Shown: positions 8,565 through 17,483 of the stretch, piece after piece
Layout: each line of letters opens with the position of its first letter
How positions within the stretch are numbered: the stretch's first letter is position 1
From: Flavobacteriales bacterium
Lineage (GTDB): Bacteria; Bacteroidota; Bacteroidia; Flavobacteriales_F; PHOS-HE28
Length of the DNA: 64,000 nt
NCBI GenBank assembly: GCA_016712535.1
Contig: JADJQW010000002.1
Span: 2,232,001 to 2,296,000, forward strand
Direction: 5' to 3'
The notes under the pieces: generated by a model
Database searches by the model: none
Told to the model about the DNA's origin: nothing
Seen by the model: only the letters and a program-made list of their open reading frames with translations
Program-made: the position numbers and the translations under genes

Positions 8565-9343
8565 TACGCAGCGTCCTATCCCGCATCGTGCACGGATCGC
8601 CCTCGGATGAGGCGCGGCTCATCAATGAGGCCTCCGCCTTTGCGCGCCACACCCCGCACACCTTCACTTACCGCAGCCTCGCGATCGCATGCACCGATTT
8701 CCTATCCGTCGCGTGGCAGATCGCGGAGACCTTCGGTGAAGAGCGCATTCGCTTCGAGCCGCATGATCGGGCACCGCTGATCGTCGATTGCGGTGCCAAC
8801 GTGGGCATAACTGCGCTGTATCAGCAGCAGCGGCATCCCCGCGCGCGGATCATCGCCTATGAGCCGGACCCGAAGGTGTTCGCGTGCTTGGAGCGCAACC
8901 TCAAAGTAAACGGAGCACAGGGCGTTGAGGCACGGCGAGCGGCGGTGTGGGTCCACAGTGATGGGGTGTCCTTCAACGGTGACGGAGCAGACGGAGGGTC
9001 GGTAAGCGAAGGCCCAGCGGCGACAGAAGTGCCATCAGTGAGGCTGCGTGAGGAGCTCCTCGCGCATGAGCGCATCGATTTGCTGAAGATCGACATCGAG
9101 GGCGCAGAGACCGATGTGCTGCTCGATTGCGGGGACGTGCTGCAGCGCGTGGACAGGGTATTCGTGGAGTACCATTCGCACGCGGCCAGGCCGCAGCGCT
9201 TGCATGAATTGCTGGCTGTCCTGTCTGCGAACGGATTCCGATACCACCTGCGCGGCATCGGCGCCGCGCCAATGCAGCCATTCCTGGTCCCGCCGGCCGC
9301 ACCCATGGACCTTCAGCTCGACATCCATGCCTTCCGCTGCTGA
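8561..9343 (+). CDS. FkbM-family methyltransferase
   Basis: 260 residues. The FkbM signature is clear: IVDCGANVGITALY (SAM-binding motif I), IIAYEPDPKVF, LERNLKVNG and LLKIDIEGAETDVL. Family members O-methylate hydroxyls on sugars or polyketides. The ATG overlaps the upstream stop by 4 bp, and the 3' end overlaps the deacetylase start by 17 bp, indicating tight translational coupling. The likely role is O-methylation of a residue in the surface polysaccharide; the exact substrate is unknown. Confidence 0.85.
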   Translation: MIRSVLSRIVHGSPSDEARLINEASAFARHTPHTFTYRSLAIACTDFLSVAWQIAETFGEERIRFEPHDRAPLIVDCGANVGITALYQQQRHPRARIIAYEPDPKVFACLERNLKVNGAQGVEARRAAVWVHSDGVSFNGDGADGGSVSEGPAATEVPSVRLREELLAHERIDLLKIDIEGAETDVLLDCGDVLQRVDRVFVEYHSHAARPQRLHELLAVLSANGFRYHLRGIGAAPMQPFLVPPAAPMDLQLDIHAFRC

Positions 9344-10331
9344 TCTGAAGCGCGCCTTGCGCCCTATGGCGCACCGCTTGCGCCAACGGGGCGACGCGCT
9401 GCTCGGCTGCAATTGCATCGTCCTGCTCTACCATCGCGTCATTGATCTGGCTACCGACCCGCAGCAGTTGGCAGTCGCTCCAGCGCGATTCGATGCTCAA
9501 CTCGCCTGGCTCAAGGCGAATTGCCAGGTGCTCACGGCCGATGAGTTCGATGCGATCCTCCTGAGTGGAAAGCGATTCCCCCGCAACAGCGCGCTCATCA
9601 CCTTCGACGATGGCTACGCCGACAATCACCAGCTCGCAAGGCCGATCCTGGAGCGGCACGCCTTGCAAGGCCTTTTCTACATTGCTTCCGGCTACATCGG
9701 TGCTGGACGGGAATACTGGTGGGACGAGCTGGAACGGCTTCTGATGGTGAATCCGAACCTGCCGAAGACCCTTGAATTCGATGGGCTCGAAGGTGAGTTG
9801 AACTGGAGATACGACCACCCGCCGAATGCTTCGGACATGCGCGAGCGGTATGGTTTCCTGATCGCCACACTTCGCATCCTGTCGAGCGAGGCACGCGATG
9901 CCATCCTGAGCGAAGCGCGCCTTCGACTGAATTCGCCAGAGCCGCGTTCGACGCATCTGCCCATGACCCGGGATGAGCTGCGCGCCTTCGCGTCATCCCC
10001 TTCAGTCGCAATCGGCGCGCACACCGTCGGGCACTGCGCCTTATCGAGCCGGGACGAGGATGGCCAGCGGTCAGAGATCATCGGATCGAAACTCGCGCTC
10101 GAGAAGCTCCTCGATCGCCGCATCGAGCGCTTCGCATACCCGTTCGGAACCGGTGCAGAGTTCAATGCCGTCTCCATGCGCATCTGTGAGCAGGCCGGAT
10201 TCCTTCATGCAGCCGCCAATATGACGGGCATCGTCCATAAGCGCTCCCCTCGATTCGCCTTCCCCCGTGTGATCGCGCGCGACTGGGAAGCCGCGGAATT
10301 CGCGCGCCGCCTGCGACCTTTCATGCGATGA
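9327..10331 (+). CDS. polysaccharide deacetylase (NodB-like) family protein
   Basis: 334 residues. The NodB homology domain shows motif 1 ALITFDDGYADN (the DD pair binds metal and acts as base) and motif 2 GAHTVGHCALSS (the two His bind metal), with AYPFGT further on. These enzymes remove N- or O-acetyl groups from sugars. ATG 9327 was chosen; ATG 9366 is the alternative and would abolish the overlap with the FkbM gene. No signal peptide is evident, so it may act on a cytoplasmic precursor. It overlaps the next gene by 4 bp. Confidence 0.85.
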   Translation: MPSAADLKRALRPMAHRLRQRGDALLGCNCIVLLYHRVIDLATDPQQLAVAPARFDAQLAWLKANCQVLTADEFDAILLSGKRFPRNSALITFDDGYADNHQLARPILERHALQGLFYIASGYIGAGREYWWDELERLLMVNPNLPKTLEFDGLEGELNWRYDHPPNASDMRERYGFLIATLRILSSEARDAILSEARLRLNSPEPRSTHLPMTRDELRAFASSPSVAIGAHTVGHCALSSRDEDGQRSEIIGSKLALEKLLDRRIERFAYPFGTGAEFNAVSMRICEQAGFLHAAANMTGIVHKRSPRFAFPRVIARDWEAAEFARRLRPFMR

Positions 10332-11596
10332 TGCGCATCGTCCACCTCTGCACCAACGATTTCGGTGGAGCGGCCGTCGCAGCGATCAACCTGCATGAGG
10401 CCTTGCTCGCTCAAGGCATTGAGAGCGATCTGCTCACATTGGGCCGCACGCGCAATGATGTTCAACGGCATCATGCCATCGCCCCTTTCGAGCTTGCTGG
10501 TTCTCCCCTTCTGGCTCGTGCACGATACCATGCGCGGCGCGCGATGGAGAAGGCTGGCCTTGTTGATGACCGGAGCGTCGGCCCGGGGAATGCGAACCTG
10601 CAAGGCCGTCCATCAGGGCTTGAGATATTCTCATTGCCTTATTCCTTCTTCGATGCCGGCCGCCATCCACTGGTGCAGCGAGCGGATATCGTCCACTTGC
10701 ATTGGGTGAGCCGCGGCATGATCGGGTTCGACCGCTTCTTCGCGCGATGCAGCTCCCCGATCGTGTGGACGATGCACGATATGAACCCGTTCACCGGCGG
10801 CTGCCACCATGCTGATGCGTGCCACGGATTCACACGCGAATGCCGGGATTGCCCTCAACTCGCGGATAAGAGCAAGGCGCATGGTTACTGGCGCGTGAAA
10901 CAAGTTGCCCTGAAGGGCTTCCCCAAGGATCGGAAGGCCTTGGTGGCGCCATCGGAGTGGCTGGCCGCACGCGCACGGCGAAGTTCCATCCTGGCCGGCC
11001 GTGAGTGCACGGTGATCCCGAACGGTTTCGACCTGAGGACACTTAATCCGATGCCGCGCGCGCAGGCCCGCGCGGCGCTCGGCCTGCCGATGGAAGCACG
11101 CATCATCCTCTTCAGCGCTTTCGATGCCGCAAACCCGCGGAAGGGAATGCCGCTCCTGCTGAAGGCGCTCGATGAACTGGGGATCGATGCGCATCTCGTG
11201 AGCATGGGCCATCCGATGCAGGACCTGCTGGATCGACCCAGGACCACCAGCACCGGACTGCTGAATGATGCATCGCGAATCGCGATGCACTATGCGGCCG
11301 CTGACCTGTTCGTGCTGCCCTCGCTGGCAGAGAACCTGCCGAACACGATCAGTGAATCGCTGCTTTGCGGTACACCGGTCGTCGCCTTCAACGTGGGCGG
11401 CATTCCGGAGCAGGTCCATGCCGGCAACGGCCTGCTCGTAGAGGCCGGCCATGCAGTTGGCCTGCGAGACGCTATGCGGGAAGCGCTCCTTCATCCGTGG
11501 GACCGCTCATCCATTGCGGGGAGTGCAGCGGCGCGCTACGACCGGACACGGATAGCCGGCCGCTATGCACAGCTTTACAGCGACCTGCGCTCATGA
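10328..11596 (+). CDS. family 4 glycosyltransferase
   Basis: 422 residues with a GT-B fold. The N-terminal glycine-rich turn is DFGGAAVAAINLHEAL. The nucleotide-sugar site near the C-terminus reads PSLAENLPNTISESLLCG followed by TPVVAFNVGGIPEQV. Between them is a cysteine cluster (C-x3-HADAC, then ECRDCP, about residues 158-177) that recurs in some polysaccharide GT4 enzymes and may bind metal. It starts with ATGATG overlapping the deacetylase stop and ends in an ATGA overlap with the next transferase. Confidence 0.85.
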   Translation: MMRIVHLCTNDFGGAAVAAINLHEALLAQGIESDLLTLGRTRNDVQRHHAIAPFELAGSPLLARARYHARRAMEKAGLVDDRSVGPGNANLQGRPSGLEIFSLPYSFFDAGRHPLVQRADIVHLHWVSRGMIGFDRFFARCSSPIVWTMHDMNPFTGGCHHADACHGFTRECRDCPQLADKSKAHGYWRVKQVALKGFPKDRKALVAPSEWLAARARRSSILAGRECTVIPNGFDLRTLNPMPRAQARAALGLPMEARIILFSAFDAANPRKGMPLLLKALDELGIDAHLVSMGHPMQDLLDRPRTTSTGLLNDASRIAMHYAAADLFVLPSLAENLPNTISESLLCGTPVVAFNVGGIPEQVHAGNGLLVEAGHAVGLRDAMREALLHPWDRSSIAGSAAARYDRTRIAGRYAQLYSDLRS

Positions 11597-12324
11597 GCAA
11601 GCTCGCCGTCGTCACCGTGTGCCGCAATGATCGCTCTGGGCTGGAGCGAACGCTGGCCAGTCTGAGCGAGCAGGGCTGGCAAGGCTTCGCGCATCATGTG
11701 GTTGATGGGGCCAGCAGCGATGGCAGCCTTGAGCTGATACGCGAGCAAGCCGCGCGTTTCACCACGTGGGTGAGCGAACCGGACGGTGGCGTGTACGATG
11801 CCCAGAACAAGGGTTGGCGGGCCGCCACAGCGGAGTTCGTGCTCTTCCTGAACAGCGGCGACACCCTCGCGGCACCGGATGCGCTCGAGCGTGCATTGCC
11901 TTCGTTGAATGCTGCCGTGGACATCGCCTACGGCGACGCTCATTTGAGCGATGATCGAGGGCCGTACGCGACCAAGCATCATCCTTTCCCCATCCGCAGC
12001 CCTTGGCTCATGAAGCAAGTGGTGGCGCACCAATCGCAGTTCATCCGCAGGTCGCTGCTCGAGCGCATGGGAGGGTACGATACCCAGTATCGCATCGCTG
12101 CGGACTACGCGCTCTTCGCGCGGGCCTTCTGGCAGGGCGGTTTGCGTCTGGTGAAGCTGCCCTTCGTCGTTGGCGTCTTCGATACCCGAGGCCTCAGCTC
12201 GCGAAATGATCAGGTGGAGCGCTTCGCATGGGAGCGCAAGGACATCCAGCGGCGGTTCGCCCCGCGCTTCTGGTACTTGGCCTACCACGGCTGGGCGGCC
12301 TTCAATCGCATGATCGGCCGATGA
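11593..12324 (+). CDS. family 2 glycosyltransferase (WcaE/PglI-like)
   Basis: 243 residues. GT-A features are LAVVTVCRNDRSGLERTL, HHVVDGASSDGS and the diagnostic WVSEPDGGVYDAQNKGW loop, followed by FLNSGD as DxD equivalent and the acceptor region SQFIRRSLLERMGGYD. It resembles the GT2 subgroup of colanic-acid-type enzymes. The start overlaps the upstream stop by 4 bp (ATGA), as does its own end with the next gene, so translation across this string of transferases is probably coupled. Confidence 0.85.
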   Translation: MSKLAVVTVCRNDRSGLERTLASLSEQGWQGFAHHVVDGASSDGSLELIREQAARFTTWVSEPDGGVYDAQNKGWRAATAEFVLFLNSGDTLAAPDALERALPSLNAAVDIAYGDAHLSDDRGPYATKHHPFPIRSPWLMKQVVAHQSQFIRRSLLERMGGYDTQYRIAADYALFARAFWQGGLRLVKLPFVVGVFDTRGLSSRNDQVERFAWERKDIQRRFAPRFWYLAYHGWAAFNRMIGR

Positions 12325-13238
12325 GCAGCACGCCCGAAGTCTCTATCATCATCGCAGCGCGCGATTACGGCGAGCACCTGCCAACGGCATTGGCCTCCGT
12401 ATCCGCGCAGACCCTTCAGGATTGGGAGTGCATCATCGTCGATGACGCCAGCGGCGATGAGACGCCGCGCATCGTTGCTGAGGCGGTCGCGAAGGACCGG
12501 CGATTCCGGAGCATCCGGTTGGATGCGAACGTCGGCGTCTCGGCAGCGCGCAACCGGGGCATCGCCGCAGCACAGGGCCGTTATGTGCAGTTCCTCGATG
12601 CCGACGACGCCATCGCGCCGGAGAAGCTCGCCCGGCAGGCAGCGCTCCTGGATATGGATGCCGATGCAGCGATCGTGTGCTCGAACTTCACGCATTTCAC
12701 CGCTGCTCCGGATTTCACGAAGCCGGGTGAGTACAGGGCCGATGAGAAGCTGCATGGATCAGGCTATGCGGTCGTCCATCGCCTCTTGAAAGGCAATGTG
12801 ATCCGACTGAACACGGCGCTCGTCCGCGCCACCGCAGTCCGATCCGTGGGCGGATTCCGGGAGCAGTTCCGCGCAGTCGAGGACTGGCACTTGTGGCTCA
12901 TGCTTGCTGGCATGGGCCATCGCTTCGCGTTCCTCGACGATGCGGCATGCCATTCTGCCGTTCGCGTGAACCCGCGCGGATTGAGCAAGGATGGACCGGG
13001 GATGCGGCGCTGGTATCTGCCCGTGCTGCAGGACCTCTGGGCCCATGGCTGCCTCAGCTTCATCTTGCGCATGGAGGTCCTGGTCCGCTACGCGGATTTC
13101 CTCCTCGAGCTGCGGTTGATCAAGCGTGAACCGGCGATCCTGCTCCCGCTCCGGCGCAACGCCTTCCTTCTGCAACTTGTGCCCATCACCTTGGCGCTAT
13201 GCCCATTTTGGTTGGTCGCGCGACCTTTCCGCCGATGA
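12321..13238 (+). CDS. family 2 glycosyltransferase
   Basis: 305 residues. A standard GT2 N-terminal domain: VSIIIAARDYGEHLPTAL, CIIVDDASGDETP, VSAARNRGIAAAQG and the metal site QFLDADD, then GGFREQFRAVEDWHLWLML. The C-terminal 60 residues contain a hydrophobic segment (AFLLQLVPITLALCPFWLV) that may tether it to the membrane. It sits in the ATGA-linked series of the polysaccharide operon. Sugar specificity cannot be read from the sequence. Confidence 0.85.
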   Translation: MSSTPEVSIIIAARDYGEHLPTALASVSAQTLQDWECIIVDDASGDETPRIVAEAVAKDRRFRSIRLDANVGVSAARNRGIAAAQGRYVQFLDADDAIAPEKLARQAALLDMDADAAIVCSNFTHFTAAPDFTKPGEYRADEKLHGSGYAVVHRLLKGNVIRLNTALVRATAVRSVGGFREQFRAVEDWHLWLMLAGMGHRFAFLDDAACHSAVRVNPRGLSKDGPGMRRWYLPVLQDLWAHGCLSFILRMEVLVRYADFLLELRLIKREPAILLPLRRNAFLLQLVPITLALCPFWLVARPFRR

Positions 13239-14119
13239 TCCACGACTGCTTCACCTTCTTCAATGAGCTGGACCTATTGGAGATCCGGCTCCGCGAACTC
13301 GACCCCGTGGTGGACCGCTTCGTGCTCGTGGAGGCGACGCTGACGCACCAAGGGAAACCGAAGCCGTTGCACTTCGCGGAGAACAAGGCCCGTTATTCGG
13401 AATGGCTGCACAAGATCCATCATGTGGTGGTTGAGCATTACCCGCCGCGCCCCGATGGCGATGGCTGGGTGTACGAGAAGCACCAGCGCAACTGCATCCT
13501 CGATGGGCTCAAGGACATATCGCCGACGGATCAAGTGATGATCAGCGATGTGGACGAGATCCCGCGCCCGGAAAAGGTGCGCGCAGCGGCTTCGAAGCGC
13601 GGGCTGCGGATCTTCCGGCAGCGCATGTACTACTACTACCTGAACTGCGTGAACGCCACGCAGCAGGGCGGCGATGACTACCGGTGGAACGGCACCGTGA
13701 TGATCGATGGAGCTATGCTCCAGCGAAAGCCGCAGCACTACCGGGAGCTGGCCATGCTGCTCCAGAACACCTTCGCGCCGCCGATGGTCCGCGCGCTCTA
13801 CTATTCCGTGAAGCTCCGCTGGCGGCTTTTCCGTGAAGGCATAGCGGTCACCTACCTCGACGAAGGCGGCTGGCACTTCAGCTACCTGGGAGGCGTGGAC
13901 CGCATCGTGAGCAAGCTCGAGGCATTCGCCCATGCCGAGTACAACAAGCCCGAGTACAAGGACCCAGAGCGCATCCGTCGCGCGATCGAGCAGGGCGATG
14001 ACATCTTCGGGCGCGGCTTCCGCTACCGCTTCGTGGCCATGGATGCGAACTGGCCGGCCGCGATCATGAGCGATACCCAGCGCTATTCGCACCTGTTCAG
14101 CGAAGCGCCGAAGCGATGA
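13235..14119 (+). CDS. GT17-like glycosyltransferase (bisecting GlcNAc transferase family)
   Basis: 294 residues from ATG 13235, which overlaps the upstream stop as ATGA (12 extra codons to ATG 13199 are unlikely). IHDCFTFFNELDLLEIRL, VLVEATLTHQGKPKPLHF and MISDVDEIPRPE are strongly like the MGAT3/GT17 family, in which the DVDE motif is the metal/nucleotide site. In eukaryotes this family makes bisecting GlcNAc; bacterial members occur in glycan loci with unknown specificity. Its 3' end overlaps the convergent GT4 gene by 23 bp. Confidence 0.8.
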   Translation: MIHDCFTFFNELDLLEIRLRELDPVVDRFVLVEATLTHQGKPKPLHFAENKARYSEWLHKIHHVVVEHYPPRPDGDGWVYEKHQRNCILDGLKDISPTDQVMISDVDEIPRPEKVRAAASKRGLRIFRQRMYYYYLNCVNATQQGGDDYRWNGTVMIDGAMLQRKPQHYRELAMLLQNTFAPPMVRALYYSVKLRWRLFREGIAVTYLDEGGWHFSYLGGVDRIVSKLEAFAHAEYNKPEYKDPERIRRAIEQGDDIFGRGFRYRFVAMDANWPAAIMSDTQRYSHLFSEAPKR

Positions 14120-15245
14120 GCTCTTCCATGCGATCGCCCCAGTGCTTCCAGTTGTGGGTGGTCTCGAAGAGTCGGCGGGCGGATCGTTGCAGGTCGCTGT
14201 ATGCGCTTTGGTCGGCCCACAGGGAGCGTATCACTTCCGCGTAGTCCGCCGCCGGAGCATCCGAAGGCAGCAAGCGACCATTCACGCCATCGACCAAAGC
14301 GCCGGCGATTCCTCCGGTGCGCCGCGCGATGGAAGGCAATCCGCACGCAGCCGCCTCGCAGAACACGATGCCGTAGCACTCCGCGCGCGAGGGCACGAAC
14401 AGGAAATGGTGGCTCAGCATCAGCGCCTGGATCCTCCGCTCGCCATCCGGTGTGTTCTTGTCGATGAAGGGGATCACGTCGATGTGCTCCGATGCTTCGA
14501 TGGGCGGGACGACACCGGCGATGGTGAGGCGAACGGGCACCCCTGCGGACCGGAGCTGCAAAACGGTCTCCAGCACCAACGGACCGCCCTTTCGTTCCCA
14601 ATCGACACCGAGGAAAAGCAGCCGCAATTCGCCCGAGGGCCTTTCCCCGTGAGCTATTGCCACGCTTGGGACCGTCTTGAAGTTCGCCCCGAATGGCACT
14701 ACTGCGACCTGCTCTGGCCGCGCGCCATGGTCGCGCACCGCAGAGGATGCCGCCCAATCTGAAGGGAACACGGCGAAGGCGGAGCGCTGGATGGCCGCGC
14801 TCTCATTGCGCAGGCTCTGCCGCTTTGACCAGCTCGAGAGCGCTGAGTACGGCTCGTAATAGTCGAGCATGTTCGCCAGCGTGGTATCCGAAAGGAAAAT
14901 GAATGGCATGCCCAGGTCGGGTCCAGCGAGCAAGGCCGTGGCCGCTGGCGCGATCACCAGGTCCGCATGGGCACGGCGGAGACGCTCCTTCACCATCGGA
15001 GCATAATGGCGCACGAGCCGATCGCCATGGGCATAGTCAAAGCGCTTTCCGGTTGCTGCGAGCAGGGCTCGGTTCAACAGGCGCCCGCCCAGCAGCGCCG
15101 CACCGCCATCAAAAGGCCCAACGGTCAACACGTCCTCGAAGCGGCGCTGCAGCTCATCGAGCATCACGGCGTGGATGCCCGACCAGCTCCGCCGATCATG
15201 AGGGTCGGTGGTTGTGAGGAAGGCGATGCGCGGAGCGTTGTGCAC
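14097..15245 (-). CDS. family 4 glycosyltransferase, inverted within the locus
   Basis: 382 residues from GTG 15245. The protein begins HNAPRIAFLTTTDPHDRRSWSGI, as family members do. ATG 15305 would add 20 residues and collide with the opposite gene's start. A GCTCTTTG -7-like box (15275-15282) lies between the two options and favours the GTG. The C-terminal half has LRLLFLGVDWERKGG and the donor-site helix PSRAECYGIVFCEAAACGLP. It is the only gene of the 4-19 kb locus on the minus strand and is tail-to-tail overlapped by the GT17-like gene. Confidence 0.8.
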   Translation of the reverse strand: MHNAPRIAFLTTTDPHDRRSWSGIHAVMLDELQRRFEDVLTVGPFDGGAALLGGRLLNRALLAATGKRFDYAHGDRLVRHYAPMVKERLRRAHADLVIAPAATALLAGPDLGMPFIFLSDTTLANMLDYYEPYSALSSWSKRQSLRNESAAIQRSAFAVFPSDWAASSAVRDHGARPEQVAVVPFGANFKTVPSVAIAHGERPSGELRLLFLGVDWERKGGPLVLETVLQLRSAGVPVRLTIAGVVPPIEASEHIDVIPFIDKNTPDGERRIQALMLSHHFLFVPSRAECYGIVFCEAAACGLPSIARRTGGIAGALVDGVNGRLLPSDAPAADYAEVIRSLWADQSAYSDLQRSARRLFETTHNWKHWGDRMEELIASALR

Positions 15246-15303
15246 GGCGGCGAAGGTGGTCAACGCTCGCGAAGCAAAGAGCGCCGGGTACCTTGCGCCG
15301 CCC

Positions 15304-16218
15304 ATGCAACGGCCACTGGTCAGCATCATCATCGTCAGCTGCAACACCCGCTCGGTGCTGCGCGCCTGCCTGGGATCCATCAGGGCCCATGCGGGCATAC
15401 CGTGCTCCGTGATCGTGGTGGACAACGCAAGCACCGATGGCAGCGGCGCCATGGTGCAAGCAGAGTTCCCGGAGGTGAACTTGATGGAGCAGCCGGAGAA
15501 CCTCGGCTTCTCACCAGCGAACAACCTGGGCATCGCGCTGGCGAGCGGCGAATGGATCATCCTGTTGAATCCCGACACCGAGCTGCGGCCCGGCGCGCTT
15601 GCGGCATGGCTCGCGGCACATCAGGCGCATGGCGCAGGCATCAGCGGTCCCCGCCTTCTGAACACCGATGGCAGCTTGCAGCCCTCCGCGTGGAAGGTGC
15701 CCGGGTTGAGCAGCGCATTCCAGGAACTCATCGGTCTGCAGCGTCTGGTCGGCGGGCACGGCTATGCAGCAAGTCGGTTCGCGACGGACTTCGAGCCCGG
15801 CTTCGTTTCCGGCGCCGCCATGCTCTTCCACCGGGATTGGATCGCGCGGGTCGGCGTGTTGGACCCCGTGCTGTTCTGGTGCGAGGATACCGACCTCTGC
15901 ATGCGCTTCACTGCTGCGGGCGGATCGTGCTGGTTCATCTCTGGCGCGGACATCATGCACGTCGGCGGCGAGAGCGCCAAGCGCAACCCGAATCGTGCGA
16001 TACCCAACCAGTTGCTGAGCCGCATCAAGCTCGCGAAGAAGCACCGCGGCAGGGTGATCGCGGGGCTCGTGGCTGTGGTCATCGGCTTGCACATCGTCAC
16101 GCGCATCATGGCCTTCGGCGTGATCAGCCTGTTGCGCGAGGAGCCTCGTGCCAATGCCTATCGGCATGCTTGGACCCGTTACTGGAACTATCTCATCCGC
16201 GGCGATCTTTCGATCTAG
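15304..16218 (+). CDS. family 2 glycosyltransferase (rhamnosyltransferase WbbL-like)
   Basis: 304 residues. It starts VSIIIVSCNTRSVLRACLGS, then VIVVDNASTDGSGAMV, NLGFSPANNLGIALASG and the DxD-type site ILLNPDTEL. Further on are SGAAMLFHRDWIARVGVLD and FWCEDTDLCMRF, which fit the WbbL/rhamnosyltransferase GT2 subgroup. The C-terminus has a hydrophobic segment around residues 255-280. The start is ATG 15304, with a weak TACCTTGC box 7 nt upstream; upstream in-frame codons run into the divergent GT4 gene. Confidence 0.85.
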   Translation: MQRPLVSIIIVSCNTRSVLRACLGSIRAHAGIPCSVIVVDNASTDGSGAMVQAEFPEVNLMEQPENLGFSPANNLGIALASGEWIILLNPDTELRPGALAAWLAAHQAHGAGISGPRLLNTDGSLQPSAWKVPGLSSAFQELIGLQRLVGGHGYAASRFATDFEPGFVSGAAMLFHRDWIARVGVLDPVLFWCEDTDLCMRFTAAGGSCWFISGADIMHVGGESAKRNPNRAIPNQLLSRIKLAKKHRGRVIAGLVAVVIGLHIVTRIMAFGVISLLREEPRANAYRHAWTRYWNYLIRGDLSI

Positions 16219-16229
16219 GGTCATTCAGC

Positions 16230-17483
16230 ATGCAATCATCCTCCATCACCCTCCGCAACGCCGCTACCTGGGCCGTGCTCCTGGTATGCGCGCTATTGCC
16301 AATGAGCGGCGCCTGGCTCCCCGTTCCATTGGCGATCGCCATCGTGCTGCTGCTCGTGGCGGCTTGGCGGGAGCGGCCCTCGATCAACTGGCGCGTGCTC
16401 TGGCCGCTCGGCGCCCTGTACGCCCTGCACCTCATCGGCATGCTGTGGACGGACGACTTCGATTTCGGCCTCTTCGACCTGCAAGTGAAGCTTGGGCTCG
16501 TGCTGCTGCCGATCGCTGCTGCGGCTTTCATGGTGATGCAACCAATGGGCATGCACGGCGCCATGGGCGCTTTCACCTTCGGCAACCTGACGGCGATGAC
16601 CTTAAGCTTGATCGAAGCGTGGCGTTGTCAGGCCCTTGGCGGCGAGGGTTGCTTCAGCCAGAGCGCGCTCTCCTTCGACCTGCATCCGAGCTACGCCGCA
16701 TGGTACGCCTGCTGGTCGGTGGCCTATACGGGCCATCGGCTGGTGAGCGGTGAAGCGATGAAGCCGATCGAACGATGGTGGTGGATCGCGAGCATGGCGG
16801 CCCTTTCGGCCTTCGTGGTGCTGTTGGCCAGCAAGAGCGGCGTGATCGGACTGGCATTCGTAGCCGTTTGGCTGGGCGCGCGTGTGGTCATGCGGTATGG
16901 CGCGGCTGTGAGGATCGCTGTTTTCGCAGCCGCTTGCCTGATCGCGCTGGCCGCGATGCGCGGGGGAAGCGTGGTGATGGCCCGCATGCAAGCGGCCATG
17001 GATGCGGTTCAACTGGCGCGTGACGGCGATCCGGTCATCTACAGCAGCGAGGGCGGGAGCGAGATGCGCTTGGTGGCCTGGATCTGCAGCACGGAGCGGA
17101 TCGCGAAGGACCCCATGGGCACTGGCACCGGCGACATCAAGCATGCGCTCGCCGAATGCTATGCGGCCAAGGGCGCAACCCCTGCTCTCGAGCGTAAGCT
17201 CAACAGCCACTCGCAATTCCTGCAAGGCGGCGTGGCCCTGGGCTGGCCGGGGCTGCTGCTCACCTTGGCTACAGCGTTCGTGCCTTTGGCCTTCGCCCTT
17301 CGCCGCGGGGATGCGCTCCTGTCGCTCTTCGCCCTGCTCTTCCTGCTGAATGCGGCGGTGGAATCAGTGCTGGAAGTACAGGCGGGCGTGGTCTTCTATG
17401 CGCTGATGCTTGGACTGCTCGTCGCTCGGGGCACCGCGCATGCGCATCTTGCGGGGCGAACCGATCCAACCAAGCCCGAATGA
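16230..17483 (+). CDS. O-antigen ligase/polymerase-like membrane protein
   Basis: 417 residues with around ten membrane segments and a large polar loop (about residues 265-335) containing RLVAWICSTERIAKDPMGTG, then NSHSQFLQGGVALGWPGLLL. The H.QFLQ motif before a late membrane helix is typical of the WaaL/Wzy superfamily (O-antigen_lig). It could join the finished glycan to its lipid anchor or polymerise repeat units. Because the locus also has an ABC exporter, a ligase role is more likely; that is inference. It overlaps the next gene by 4 bp. Confidence 0.8.
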   Translation: MQSSSITLRNAATWAVLLVCALLPMSGAWLPVPLAIAIVLLLVAAWRERPSINWRVLWPLGALYALHLIGMLWTDDFDFGLFDLQVKLGLVLLPIAAAAFMVMQPMGMHGAMGAFTFGNLTAMTLSLIEAWRCQALGGEGCFSQSALSFDLHPSYAAWYACWSVAYTGHRLVSGEAMKPIERWWWIASMAALSAFVVLLASKSGVIGLAFVAVWLGARVVMRYGAAVRIAVFAAACLIALAAMRGGSVVMARMQAAMDAVQLARDGDPVIYSSEGGSEMRLVAWICSTERIAKDPMGTGTGDIKHALAECYAAKGATPALERKLNSHSQFLQGGVALGWPGLLLTLATAFVPLAFALRRGDALLSLFALLFLLNAAVESVLEVQAGVVFYALMLGLLVARGTAHAHLAGRTDPTKPE

